Positions 43,635 through 52,219 of a stretch of 64,000 bases of DNA are shown one piece after another; within the stretch, counting starts at the first letter, position 1, and the number at the start of each line of letters is the position of its first letter. This stretch comes from Sporosarcina cascadiensis (GTDB lineage: Bacteria; Bacillota; Bacilli; Bacillales_A; Planococcaceae). The translations under genes were made by a program, and so were the position numbers. Where the stretch lies: assembly GCF_009650995.1 (NCBI RefSeq), contig NZ_WHVV01000002.1, positions 267,708 through 331,707 on the forward strand, written 5' to 3'. The notes under the pieces were generated by a model that saw nothing but the letters and a program-made list of their open reading frames with translations, was not told the origin of the DNA and ran no database searches.

Positions 43635-43670
43635 ACCCCTAACTGAGTATCTTCAAGTTGGGGGTTTTTG
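43635..43670 (+). terminator. Terminator of the surface protein operon
   Basis: ACCCCTAACT and AGTTGGGGGT pair (one G-T wobble), followed by TTTTTG. The group II intron fragment begins on the next base. Confidence 0.85.
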
Positions 43671-43925
43671 GTGCGCCCAGCATGGACGTAGTCTCTAAGA
43701 TGCAAGCCCCCAAACCGCGACGAAGAAAGTTAGCAGTTAGCTTAAGGCAAGGATATCCCTGATGACGTGGAAACTGTGGAAAGCGAGCGGCAAACTTCTG
43801 GTCTGAGGAATACGAATATCATATTAGGCATAATTCGGAGGTTTTGCGAAACAAGACGAAACCATTTCTGTCGTAGGTTGGACGGAGTATATGAAGCAGA
43901 CAGCTGGAGGGAAGACTACGTTCAA
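43671..43925 (+). mobile_element. Group II intron, 5' fragment (class C-like), no reverse transcriptase
   Basis: The segment starts with the canonical group II 5' end GTGCGCCCAGCATGGACGTA and follows the course of bacterial group IIC introns such as the Bacillus halodurans one (recalled): GCAAGCCCC, AGCAGTTAGCTTAAGGCAAG, GCGAGCGGCAAAC, AGGCATAATTCGG and ATGAAGCAGACAGCTGG. It fades at about 43925. No reverse transcriptase ORF, no domain V and no 3' end are found before the next gene at 44189, so this is a truncated or decayed copy. Group IIC introns insert just after terminator hairpins, exactly the position seen. Confidence 0.85.
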
Positions 43926-44188
43926 ACAGTACCTACTAGGGAATTTATTTGAACTTTTTATCTTACTGAAATTAATTGTCGTGTTACTATTTAATTAGTG
44001 TAAATTAATCAGTAAATAACCAGATGTCCTGTGTTAAACGCAGTGAAAGTGAAGGGAAGATTGCACAATGTAATAGATAATCGGGTATTTGCAAGCAACT
44101 TATGAAGGGCGAGACGGCAAGAATAATGAGTTCCTTCTATTTAGGAAATCCGGTTTCTTAATGAAAAGGTTTTGAGGAGGAAAAGAGA
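43926..44188. other. Intergenic region after the intron fragment
   Basis: No gene or RNA seen. GAGGAGGAAAAG before 44189 is the ribosome site of the next gene. Confidence 0.6.
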
Positions 44189-45499
44189 ATGAAAAGAAAA
44201 TTACTTCGCTATGCTTCAATGACCGTGGCTATTTTGATTGGCGTGAGCGGCTGTTCAGAAAAAGAAGATACAGCAGAAGAATCTACAGTTACAGTTCAAC
44301 CAGTAGCTTCATCAGAAGAAAAGACAGAGCCCAAGGAAGTTTACGAGCCAAAAGATGTAAAACGGACAGATACGGCAGTCGCTGTTGAAAGCCTCGGAAA
44401 ACAGGCTCTATTTACCGAAAAGCTGTTGGAAGATGGGAAGGAAATCCAGATATTCATCTTGCCGGCAGACATAAATAGTATACAAACGGTCGCTGAAGGA
44501 GAAGGTTCCGCGTTCGGACAGCCGGGTGACCGGCGCTATGAAGGGGAGCTGCAATTTTACCTTTCTGATTTAGAAGGCGACGAGGCGTATTTGCAGGACA
44601 TGAATTCAGCTTCCTACACTCTAAACTTATCGAAAGATCCATTTACTATGCGAAAAGTTGATGATCAGTCGATGCTGCAGATTGCAGAGGTGGTTCATTC
44701 GAATGGCAGGGAGCTGTCGTTATTTACTGCAGATCAAGGGCTATTACACTCAGTTTCGGTAGAGGGGGAGCCGGTGCTTTATGCCAGTACGGAGAAAGTG
44801 AAAGTGGTGGAGGACCGGTATCTGCAGACGTATCAGTATTTCAACGATGAACCGCTGGGCTGGCTGTTCCAGACGTATGAGTGGCATCCTGACGGGAACA
44901 AGCTTACCTTGATCAATGAAAGGGAGCTGTTCATTGAAGATGAGTGGAAGGAAGACAGTGACTGGTATGGTGAGGGGTTTGCAGACGAAGTGTTTGAGAT
45001 GTATAAGGGGCTAATCGCCAAATGGCATGATATTGACGGCTATGTCGACCAGTTTCCTTATCGCATGTTCCCTGATGATTTGGCGAATCGGCTGAAAAAC
45101 GGCTATATTTTGGACGAGCAGTTGAAAGTCGGAGGATCGATGGCGGCTTATAGTGAAAAGCATCCTGTGCATCTGGGAGAATATGAGGCAGAGGGCGGGT
45201 CGTATCTTGCCTATCCGGACGGCCAGAATGTGTTTTATGATGAGTATAACGATACAGTTGCTGGCATTGAGCTGAGTGGATTTTATTATAAGGATACGAC
45301 TGCAAGGCTGCGGCAGTTGCTGGGTGAGCCTTTCTGGGACTCTGCGGATCATCCGATGAGCGAAGAGGAGAAAGAAGCAATTGCAGGATCGAATTATGAT
45401 ACTGGAGATATAATGGATTATGAGATTGGTGATTATCATGTGAAAGTGGAGTATGAAGGGGAGGAGGTTATTGGGGTTTATTTGCATGGTGGAAGTTGA
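44189..45499 (+). CDS. Lipoprotein of unknown function
   Basis: A 436-residue lipoprotein. The signal peptide ends with the lipobox VSGC (Cys about 22), then a Glu/Thr/Pro-rich linker to about residue 60. The mature part is acidic and Trp/Tyr-rich, with a central segment WLFQTYEWHPDGNKLTLINE and a C-terminal domain (about 340-435, LRQLLGEPFWDSADHPMSEE) that resembles small DUF4309-type domains predicting a ligand-binding beta fold. It should lie on the outer membrane face. ATG 44189 has GAGGAGG upstream. It is monocistronic and convergent with xylR. No function can be given. Confidence 0.75.
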   Translation: MKRKLLRYASMTVAILIGVSGCSEKEDTAEESTVTVQPVASSEEKTEPKEVYEPKDVKRTDTAVAVESLGKQALFTEKLLEDGKEIQIFILPADINSIQTVAEGEGSAFGQPGDRRYEGELQFYLSDLEGDEAYLQDMNSASYTLNLSKDPFTMRKVDDQSMLQIAEVVHSNGRELSLFTADQGLLHSVSVEGEPVLYASTEKVKVVEDRYLQTYQYFNDEPLGWLFQTYEWHPDGNKLTLINERELFIEDEWKEDSDWYGEGFADEVFEMYKGLIAKWHDIDGYVDQFPYRMFPDDLANRLKNGYILDEQLKVGGSMAAYSEKHPVHLGEYEAEGGSYLAYPDGQNVFYDEYNDTVAGIELSGFYYKDTTARLRQLLGEPFWDSADHPMSEEEKEAIAGSNYDTGDIMDYEIGDYHVKVEYEGEEVIGVYLHGGS

Positions 45500-45550
45500 T
45501 CTATGTTTCTTGAATTAAAACACTGAATTAGTAGCTAGGTTCATCACTAA

Positions 45551-45580
45551 TATTCCGGAATCCATGCAGATTCCGGAATA
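45551..45580. terminator. Perfect hairpin between convergent genes
   Basis: TATTCCGGAATC and GATTCCGGAATA, a 12-bp perfect stem with loop CATGCA. There is no T run, so termination is uncertain. It lies between the lipoprotein and xylR stops. Confidence 0.5.
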
Positions 45581-45638
45581 CAGTGACAGAAAATATTCAA
45601 TTTCATTTTGTACATAAAGTAAATTGATGCGGAGTTGG

Positions 45639-46811
45639 TTAAACCGTATGTTCTGAATTTAAGAATTCTTCAATTGTAAAAGCTGCCATTCCCAAAGCCG
45701 TTGCGTAAAAGTTTTGTTTCATAAATGTGATATCGAGTTCTTCTTTATGAAATGGCAGAAGCTCTGTATTTGTTGTATTGATCATTGCATCTTGGATCCA
45801 AGGTTTTGCTTTTGATAATCTGTTGCCTATAATTAACATTTCTGGATTAAATGTTTTGATTAGGTTACTAACCCCGGTGCCAAGATAATTACCGGTCTCT
45901 TCGAATAGTTTGACAGCATCTGTATTGTCTTCTTTAGCAGCGGCAATTAGCTGTTCAAGTGTCATTCCGTTTAAGGATTTTTGGCGCTTTGCTTTCTCCA
46001 ATAATGCATTTTCGGAAGCGTAGGCTTCCCAGCAGCCCTTATTGCCGCAATTACAAAGTTTTCCGTCTTTTATAATCGTCATATGCCCGTTTTCACCAGA
46101 ATAGCCGTTTATGCCCCTGTATAGCTCGCCATTCAGAATAAGACCAACGCCTATGCCAATTCCTGCGCTGACGAAAATTAAATTATTTACATTCTTTCCG
46201 ACTCCGAATCGTTTCTCCCCATAAGCTCCGGCGTTCGCTTCGTTTTCCACTACGATAGGAAGGTCAAACTTTTCTTCGAGAATAGCCTTCAAGTCGGTAT
46301 TTATCCATTTTAAGTTAGGAGCGAGCAGTACCTGGCCGCTATTGTCAATAACGCCCGGAACCCCAATACCGATTCCTACAACACCATACTTAGTTGGAGG
46401 AGCCATAGCTATCAGTTCCTTAATCATACTGTCCAATTCACCAATATACTCTTCGAGCGTAAGGGCAGCTTTGTATTCTTTTACTGATTCATGAAGAACA
46501 TTGCCGAGCAGATCTGTTATGATGCCAAATGTATAATTCACCCCTATGTCAATTCCAATCGCATAACCTGCTGTTTGATTGAAGTTCAATATCACGGGAC
46601 GTCTTCCGCCGCTGGATTTGCCGGGGCCCGATTCGAAAATCAATTCTTCTTCTATCAGTTCGTTTACCAGGGATGAGACTGTTGCTTTATTTAAACCGGA
46701 ACGCTGTGCAATGTCTGCCCGGGATAACGGAGCCAAATCAATCACAGAATGCAGGACGATCTCTTTATTTTTTTGCTTTACGATATGTTGATTCCATGTA
46801 ACTTGTTTCAT
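45639..46811 (-). CDS. xylR: Xylose operon repressor XylR (ROK family)
   Basis: A 390-residue repressor. The N-terminal winged HTH reads RADIAQRSGLNKATVSSLVN (about 34-53). The ROK domain has GYAIGIDIGVNYTFG, VVENEANAGAYGEKRFG and the zinc motif CNCGNKGCWEAYASE (about 250-264). Such proteins bind the xyl operator and release it with D-xylose. It is transcribed away from xylF, with the operator between the two. Length fits XylR of Bacillaceae. Confidence 0.93.
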   Translation of the reverse strand: MKQVTWNQHIVKQKNKEIVLHSVIDLAPLSRADIAQRSGLNKATVSSLVNELIEEELIFESGPGKSSGGRRPVILNFNQTAGYAIGIDIGVNYTFGIITDLLGNVLHESVKEYKAALTLEEYIGELDSMIKELIAMAPPTKYGVVGIGIGVPGVIDNSGQVLLAPNLKWINTDLKAILEEKFDLPIVVENEANAGAYGEKRFGVGKNVNNLIFVSAGIGIGVGLILNGELYRGINGYSGENGHMTIIKDGKLCNCGNKGCWEAYASENALLEKAKRQKSLNGMTLEQLIAAAKEDNTDAVKLFEETGNYLGTGVSNLIKTFNPEMLIIGNRLSKAKPWIQDAMINTTNTELLPFHKEELDITFMKQNFYATALGMAAFTIEEFLNSEHTV

Positions 46812-46851
46812 GTGATCACTACTTTCTATATCACGATCTATTTACTGAATA

Positions 46852-46857
46852 ATTATA
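46852..46857 (-). promoter_or_regulatory. -10 element of xylR
   Basis: On the minus strand TATAAT, 41 bases before the xylR start; the matching -35 would fall inside the operator and is weak, so xylR may be self-regulated. Confidence 0.45.
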
Positions 46858-46870
46858 GCATACTATAAAC

Positions 46871-46895
46871 TTAGTTTATTCGATAGACAAACAAA
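46871..46895. promoter_or_regulatory. XylR operator (xylO)
   Basis: Half-sites TTAGTTTATT and ACAAACAAA are arranged as in the Bacillus xylO (TTAGTTTGTT...ACAAACTAA, recalled), one mismatch per half and the same 25-base total length. It overlaps the forward promoter. Confidence 0.85.
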
Positions 46896-46912
46896 GTTTG
46901 AAATGTTAGAAT
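46884..46912 (+). promoter_or_regulatory. Promoter of the xyl operon
   Basis: TAGACA (46884-46889), 17 bases, TAGAAT (46907-46912). The -35 lies inside the operator, so bound XylR would block polymerase. Confidence 0.7.
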
Positions 46913-46953
46913 CTTAGTAACACAGTAAATCCAATCAAAAGGGGGAAAAAGGA

Positions 46954-48033
46954 ATGGGTAAATGTAAGGGCTTACACATGTTTTTACTAATCGCTTCATT
47001 GGTATTATTGCTGGCAGCATGCGGGCAGGATGCAGGTTCAGGTGAAGCAGATTCTTCAAAGTCGGGGGATAAAGAAGAAGGGAAGCTTCGGATTGGGCTG
47101 TCTGTTTCTGATTTAACGCTGGAGCGCTGGCAGCATGACCGTGATTTCTTCGTTAAAAAAGCAGAGGAGCTGGGGGCGGAAGTAGTTGTTCAGTCGGCGA
47201 ATGGAGATGAAAGTAAACAATTATCACAAATCCAGAACATGCTGTCTCAGGATCTTGATGCTTTGGTAATAATTGCGATTAATTCAGATGCTCTCTCGCC
47301 TGTAGTAGATAAAGCCAAGGAGGAAGGGATTCCCGTTTTGGCATATGACCGTCTGGTAAATGGGTCGGATATTGATGCTTATGTTTCGTTCGATAATGTG
47401 CAAGTAGGTGAAATGCAGGCTGAGTATTTGGTAGAGAAAACGCCTGCTGGAAAATACTTTTTGATGGGCGGTTCGCCAACTGATAATAATGCGAAGATGT
47501 TCAGGGAAGGACAAATGAATATTATTCAGCCATTGGTGGACAGCGGGGATATTGAGATTGTTGGCGATCAGTGGGCAAAAGGCTGGGATGCGAATGAGGC
47601 ATTGAAAATTATGGAAAATGCTTTGACAGCCAATAAAAACGATATTGATGCGGTAGTGGCATCGAATGACAATACCGCCGGAGGAGCGATTCAGGCATTG
47701 GATGCTCAGGGGCTGGCGGGTAAAACTGTCATTTCGGGGCAAGATGCAGACTTGGCAGGGGTGCAGCGTGTTGCAGAAGGCACACAGACGATGACAGTGT
47801 ATAAACCGATTAAAGCAATTGCAGAAAAAAGTGCTGAAGTAGCTGTTCAACTGGCAAAAGGAGAAAAAATCACGTCGGATACCACAGTGAATAACGGGAA
47901 AATTGATGTATCTTTCATTAAACTGGACCCTATAAAAGTAGGAAAAGAAAATATTATGGATACAGTGATTAAAGACGAATTCCATTCCTATGACGATGTG
48001 TATAAAAATGTTCCGGAAGATGAGCGTCCATAA
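46954..48033 (+). CDS. xylF: Xylose ABC transporter substrate-binding lipoprotein
   Basis: A 359-residue lipoprotein receptor of the sugar-binding type 1 family. Signal peptide with lipobox LAAC (Cys about 23), then LRIGLSVSDLTLERWQHDRD, typical of XylF, VLAYDRLVNGSDIDAYVSFD (about 129-148), and the ligand-site segment VVASNDNTAGGAIQALDAQG (about 233-252). It captures D-xylose outside the cell. It is the first gene of the xyl operon, directly under xylO, with AAAAAGGA before ATG 46954. Codons 4-8 overlap a cre-like site. Confidence 0.92.
   Translation: MGKCKGLHMFLLIASLVLLLAACGQDAGSGEADSSKSGDKEEGKLRIGLSVSDLTLERWQHDRDFFVKKAEELGAEVVVQSANGDESKQLSQIQNMLSQDLDALVIIAINSDALSPVVDKAKEEGIPVLAYDRLVNGSDIDAYVSFDNVQVGEMQAEYLVEKTPAGKYFLMGGSPTDNNAKMFREGQMNIIQPLVDSGDIEIVGDQWAKGWDANEALKIMENALTANKNDIDAVVASNDNTAGGAIQALDAQGLAGKTVISGQDADLAGVQRVAEGTQTMTVYKPIKAIAEKSAEVAVQLAKGEKITSDTTVNNGKIDVSFIKLDPIKVGKENIMDTVIKDEFHSYDDVYKNVPEDERP
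46963..46976 (+). promoter_or_regulatory. cre-like site inside the start of xylF
   Basis: TGTAAGGGCTTACA matches TGWAANCGNTNWCA at 13 of 14 positions. In B. subtilis the xyl cre also lies inside the first coding region (known), so a CcpA roadblock here is plausible. Confidence 0.6.
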
Positions 48034-48042
48034 AAAATATGT

Positions 48043-48071
48043 AGAAAAGGCGGCCCAGTAAGCCGCCTTCT
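48043..48071 (+). terminator. Hairpin between xylF and xylG
   Basis: AAGGCGGC and GCCGCCTT pair around CCAGTAA, followed by CTCAATTT. It probably acts as a partial terminator or 3' stabiliser that gives more receptor than transporter core. Confidence 0.65.
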
Positions 48072-48101
48072 CAATTTATCTGTATAGGAAGGAGAATTGA
48101 A

Positions 48102-49622
48102 ATGGAAGACTACGCACTCCAGATGAGGAATATAACAAAAGAGTTTCCTGGTGTGAAGGCGTTAGAAAATGTCTCCTTTTCTGTACGTAAAGGGGAAATT
48201 CATGCACTTTGCGGCGAGAATGGCGCTGGGAAATCTACCTTAATGAAAATATTAAGTGGTGTATATCCATTTGGAACTTTTGATGGAGAGATATTGGTAA
48301 ATGGAAAGAGCGTAGAATTTAAGACGATTAAGGAATCACAAGAAGCTGGTGTATCTATCATTTATCAAGAGTTGGCTTTGGTGGAGGAGCTTTCAATTGC
48401 TGAAAACTTGTTTTTAAGTCATGAACTCATGCGGTCACCGATTATTAATTGGAATAAGATCTATGTAGAAGCTCAGAAATGGTTAACCAAAATAGGATTG
48501 AATATTGATCCCCAGGTAAAAGTGGGGAGCCTGCCAGTTGGGAAGCAGCAGCTGATTGAGATTTGTAAGGCGCTAACCCAGAATACAGAAATATTGATAC
48601 TCGATGAACCGACTGCTGCTTTAACAGAAAGCGACGTTGAGATACTTATCAATTTATTGAATGATTTGCGGAGTGAAGGTGTTACATGTATTTACATCTC
48701 CCATAAACTTGGAGAGGTAATGTCATTGGCGGATACCGTAACTATTCTGAGAGACGGTCAGACGGTCAGCACGGACTCCATTGAAAATTTGACGGAAGAT
48801 AATATTATTACAAAAATGGTCGGCCGTGAGCTGACAGAATTATTCCCATATGAAAAACGTCCGGAAAGTACAGAGGGAATTTTAGAAGTGCAGAATTATT
48901 CTCTGACTGAAAAATCCGGTGATCGAATAATCAGTGACGTTTCATTTCATTTAAAGAAAGGAGAAATCCTTGGTTTTTCAGGACTGATGGGTGCTGGACG
49001 TTCTGAATTGTTCATGGGTTTATTTGGCGGGATGGCAGCTGAGAGTTCTGGCAACGTCGCAATAGATGGCAAGCCAGTTATGATTAAAACCCCGGCTGAT
49101 GCCATTAAAGAAGGTTTGGCCTACGTTTCTGAAGATAGAAAGCGCTATGGTTTGGTGCTCGGAATGAGTATTACAAAAAACACAACATTGGCAGCGTTAA
49201 ATAAGGTAATGAAGCTAAAAGTGATTGACCAGGCGATGGAAATCAAGGTAGCTGATGAAATTACATACAAGATGAATTTGAAAGCACCTACCTTGGAAGC
49301 GCAAGTAGGAAAGTTGAGCGGTGGAAATCAGCAAAAAGTAGTGTTGAGCAAGTGGCTGTTAAGTCAGCCGAAGATTCTTGTTCTTGATGAGCCGACCAGA
49401 GGGATTGACGTGGGTGCTAAATATGAAATTTATAAAATCATCAATGAATTGGCTGCTCAGGGAGTGGGTATTGTCATTATTTCATCTGAATTACCAGAAG
49501 TGCTTGGGATGTCAGACCGGATTATTGTGATGGCAGAAGGAAAAATTACAGGTGAATTCACTAGAGAAGAAGCCACGCAGGAAAAAATTATGGTATGTGC
49601 AACAGGAGGGAAGAATCCATGA
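48102..49622 (+). CDS. xylG: Xylose ABC transporter ATP-binding protein, two ATPase domains
   Basis: A 506-residue double ATPase of the sugar-importer class. Domain 1 has Walker A GENGAGKSTLMK (about 38-49) and LILDEPTAAL; domain 2 has a degenerate A loop, GLMGAGRSELFMG (about 300-312), with LSGGNQQKVVLSKWL and LVLDEPTRGIDVGAKYE. AYVSEDRKRYGL links them. It energises uptake with XylH. It ends with a 4-base overlap with xylH. Confidence 0.93.
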   Translation: MEDYALQMRNITKEFPGVKALENVSFSVRKGEIHALCGENGAGKSTLMKILSGVYPFGTFDGEILVNGKSVEFKTIKESQEAGVSIIYQELALVEELSIAENLFLSHELMRSPIINWNKIYVEAQKWLTKIGLNIDPQVKVGSLPVGKQQLIEICKALTQNTEILILDEPTAALTESDVEILINLLNDLRSEGVTCIYISHKLGEVMSLADTVTILRDGQTVSTDSIENLTEDNIITKMVGRELTELFPYEKRPESTEGILEVQNYSLTEKSGDRIISDVSFHLKKGEILGFSGLMGAGRSELFMGLFGGMAAESSGNVAIDGKPVMIKTPADAIKEGLAYVSEDRKRYGLVLGMSITKNTTLAALNKVMKLKVIDQAMEIKVADEITYKMNLKAPTLEAQVGKLSGGNQQKVVLSKWLLSQPKILVLDEPTRGIDVGAKYEIYKIINELAAQGVGIVIISSELPEVLGMSDRIIVMAEGKITGEFTREEATQEKIMVCATGGKNP

Positions 49623-50785
49623 AAAATCAGCCGATACAAAATCCCGTACCGGAAGAAAATGAAAGTAAACTCAGTTTCAAATTAGATATTCAAGCTTATA
49701 CACTTATTATTGCCTTAGTGCTGATAGCCCTTATCTTTGGATTTTTCACGGGAGGAGAGTTTTTATCTTCACGGAATATTTCCAACCTCTTTTCGCAGAT
49801 GGCCGTAATTGCGGTACTGGCAATCGGGATGACTTTGCTGATTGTGGCCGGTCATATTGATTTGTCCGTCGGCTCCCTGGTAGGTCTTACTGGCGGAGTG
49901 GCAGCGATTTTGCAAGTCTGGCATGGCTGGAATACGTTTGCCGTGGTAGTGGCTGCTGTTGCAGTCGGAGCTCTTTTTGGTGTCTGGCAAGGATGGTGGG
50001 TAGCTTACCGGGCAGTCCCTGCATTTATTGTGACCCTCGGCGGTATGCTGATTTTCCGTGGAATACTTATTGGGCTGAGCAAGGGGCAGACTATATCACC
50101 GATGGATGAAAGCTTCAAGTCTATCAGTAATAGTTACTTGCCTTTTTCAGCCGGTTATATATTGGCTGTCGGCAGTATTCTCTTATTACTGTTTTGGACA
50201 TTAAAAAATCGCTCAAAAAGACGTGATTTAGAGTTGCTGATTCCACCTGCATATATCGATTATGGAAAAGTTGCTGTATACTCGTTCTTTATTTTATTGG
50301 CAGCGTATATGCTGAGTCGGTATCAGGGGGTTCCAATTCCGGTAATTATTGTGGTGGGACTGGCAGCAATCTATGTCTTCATTTCCAATAAAACTGCTTT
50401 CGGACGCTATGTATATGCAATAGGCGGCAATATTGAAGCAGCTGCTTTATCAGGAATTAATATTAAACGAAACACCTTGATGGTATTCATTTCAATGGGA
50501 GCTCTATCGGGAGTGGCGGGAGTTCTATTGACGAGCAGATTGAACGCAGCCACGGTGAATGCCGGAAATATGTATGAACTGGATGCCATCGCTGCTTGTG
50601 TAATAGGCGGAACCAGCCTGATGGGCGGCAGAGGAAAAGTGGTCGGCGCGCTGATCGGTGCTTTGATAATGGCCAGTATTGATAACGGAATGAGCATGAT
50701 GAATATAGAAACATTCTGGCAGTATATCGTAAAAGGTCTCATTTTGATTGTGGCTGTTTGGATTGATATTGCCAGTAAGAAATAA
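49619..50785 (+). CDS. xylH: Xylose ABC transporter permease
   Basis: A 388-residue membrane permease of the BPD_transp_2 sugar class, long as in XylH. It shows GMTLLIVAGHIDLSVGSLVG (about 76-95, the family signature), VPAFIVTLGGMLIFRG (about 135-150), and GINIKRNTLMVFISMGALSG plus CVIGGTSLMGGRGKVVGALI toward the C-terminus. ATG 49619 follows GGAGGG with 8 bases spacing. Followed after 37 bases by xylA. Confidence 0.93.
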   Translation: MKNQPIQNPVPEENESKLSFKLDIQAYTLIIALVLIALIFGFFTGGEFLSSRNISNLFSQMAVIAVLAIGMTLLIVAGHIDLSVGSLVGLTGGVAAILQVWHGWNTFAVVVAAVAVGALFGVWQGWWVAYRAVPAFIVTLGGMLIFRGILIGLSKGQTISPMDESFKSISNSYLPFSAGYILAVGSILLLLFWTLKNRSKRRDLELLIPPAYIDYGKVAVYSFFILLAAYMLSRYQGVPIPVIIVVGLAAIYVFISNKTAFGRYVYAIGGNIEAAALSGINIKRNTLMVFISMGALSGVAGVLLTSRLNAATVNAGNMYELDAIAACVIGGTSLMGGRGKVVGALIGALIMASIDNGMSMMNIETFWQYIVKGLILIVAVWIDIASKK

Positions 50786-50822
50786 CAGGTATGAATACAA
50801 GAATTAAATGGAGGTATGGAGT

Positions 50823-52145
50823 ATGAGTTATTTTACTGCTATTAATCGGATTAAATACGAAGGAAAGAGTTCAAAAAATCCTTTATCTTTTAAATACTAT
50901 AATCCAGAAGAAGTGATCGCTGGGAAAACCATGGAAGAGATCTTACGGTTTGGAGTGGCATACTGGCATACATTTACCATGGATGGTTCTGATCCATTCG
51001 GCAACGGAACGATGATTCGTAATTGGGATCGCTACTCAGGGATGGACCTGGCTAAAGCGCGAGTTGAAGCAAGTTTCGAATTCTATGAAAAGTTAAATGT
51101 CCCGTATTTTTGTTTCCATGACATTGATATCGCTCCTGAGGGTAATTCACTGCGTGAAACGAATAAAAATCTGGATGAAATTGTTCAGTTGATTAAAACT
51201 AATATGGAATCCAGCGGGATGAAACTGCTTTGGAATACAGCCAATATGTTTACCCATCCCCGTTTTGTGCATGGGGCAGCGACATCTGTCAATGCAGATG
51301 TGTTTGCCTACTCGGCTGCGAAAGTGAAAAAGGGGCTCGAAGTCGCCAAGGAATTAGGTGCAGAAAACTATGTCTTCTGGGGCGGACGTGAAGGGTATGA
51401 AACGCTGCTGAATACGAATATGAAGCTGGAACTTGATAATTTAGGCCGTTTCTTTCATATGGCAGTAGATTATGCAAAAGAGATTGGCTATACAGGTCAA
51501 TTTTTGATCGAACCGAAACCGAAGGAGCCGACTACCCATCAATATGACTTTGACGTGGCGACAGGGTTGGCGTTTCTGCACACGTATGATTTACAGGATC
51601 AATTCAAGTTCAATATTGAAGCAAATCATGCCACATTGGCAGGTCACACATTTGAACATGAACTTCATTACGCCAGAGTCCATGGAATGCTCGGATCAGT
51701 GGACGCTAATCAGGGTGACCCGTTGCTTGGGTGGGATACAGATGAATTTCCTACAGATTTATATACTGCGACGCTGGCTATGTATGAAATCTTGAAAAAT
51801 GGCGGCTTGGGAAGCGGCGGATTGAACTTCGATGCAAAGGTCAGAAGGGGTTCATTTGAACAGGAGGATTTATTCCACGCACATATCGCCGGGATGGATA
51901 GTTATGCGGTCGGTTTGAAGGCTGCGCAGAAGCTATTGAATGATCGCGTATTAGAAGGTTTTATAGAAGAGCGATACAGCAGCTTTTCTAGGGACATTGG
52001 AAAAGAGATTACAGAGGGGACAACGAATTTCCATGAGCTCGAGAAATACGCCTTGGATTTGAGAACGGTCAGTAATCAATCAGGCAGAACGGAACGCCTG
52101 AAGGCTCTAGTCAACCAATATATTTTGACAGCTGCAGCAGAATAA
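50823..52145 (+). CDS. xylA: Xylose isomerase
   Basis: A 440-residue cytoplasmic enzyme converting D-xylose to D-xylulose. The catalytic pair is His99/Asp102 in [11 protein letters not shown]. Metal ligands are in [18 protein letters not shown] (about 225-242), [17 protein letters not shown], and [20 protein letters not shown]. Length fits the class II isomerases. ATG 50823 follows GGAGG. A hairpin separates it from xylB. Confidence 0.96.
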   Translation: MSYFTAINRIKYEGKSSKNPLSFKYYNPEEVIAGKTMEEILRFGVAYWHTFTMDGSDPFGNGTMIRNWDRYSGMDLAKARVEASFEFYEKLNVPYFCFHDIDIAPEGNSLRETNKNLDEIVQLIKTNMESSGMKLLWNTANMFTHPRFVHGAATSVNADVFAYSAAKVKKGLEVAKELGAENYVFWGGREGYETLLNTNMKLELDNLGRFFHMAVDYAKEIGYTGQFLIEPKPKEPTTHQYDFDVATGLAFLHTYDLQDQFKFNIEANHATLAGHTFEHELHYARVHGMLGSVDANQGDPLLGWDTDEFPTDLYTATLAMYEILKNGGLGSGGLNFDAKVRRGSFEQEDLFHAHIAGMDSYAVGLKAAQKLLNDRVLEGFIEERYSSFSRDIGKEITEGTTNFHELEKYALDLRTVSNQSGRTERLKALVNQYILTAAAE

Positions 52146-52153
52146 AACGATAT

Positions 52154-52195
52154 AAGGGCTGTACTTGTGAACTATTCAAGTGCAGTCCTTTTATA
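52154..52195 (+). terminator. Hairpin with T-rich tail between xylA and xylB
   Basis: AAGGGCTGTACTTG and CAAGTGCAGTCCTT pair (wobbles allowed), then TTATAT. Probably a partial terminator that lowers xylB relative to xylA. Confidence 0.6.
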
Positions 52196-52219
52196 TAAAT
52201 TCAGGAGAGGGTGAAGAGG

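Noticed and set aside
47284..47985. Minus-strand open frame of 233 codons
   Set aside because: Antisense of xylF, Cys/His/Phe-rich low-quality composition, no start signal.
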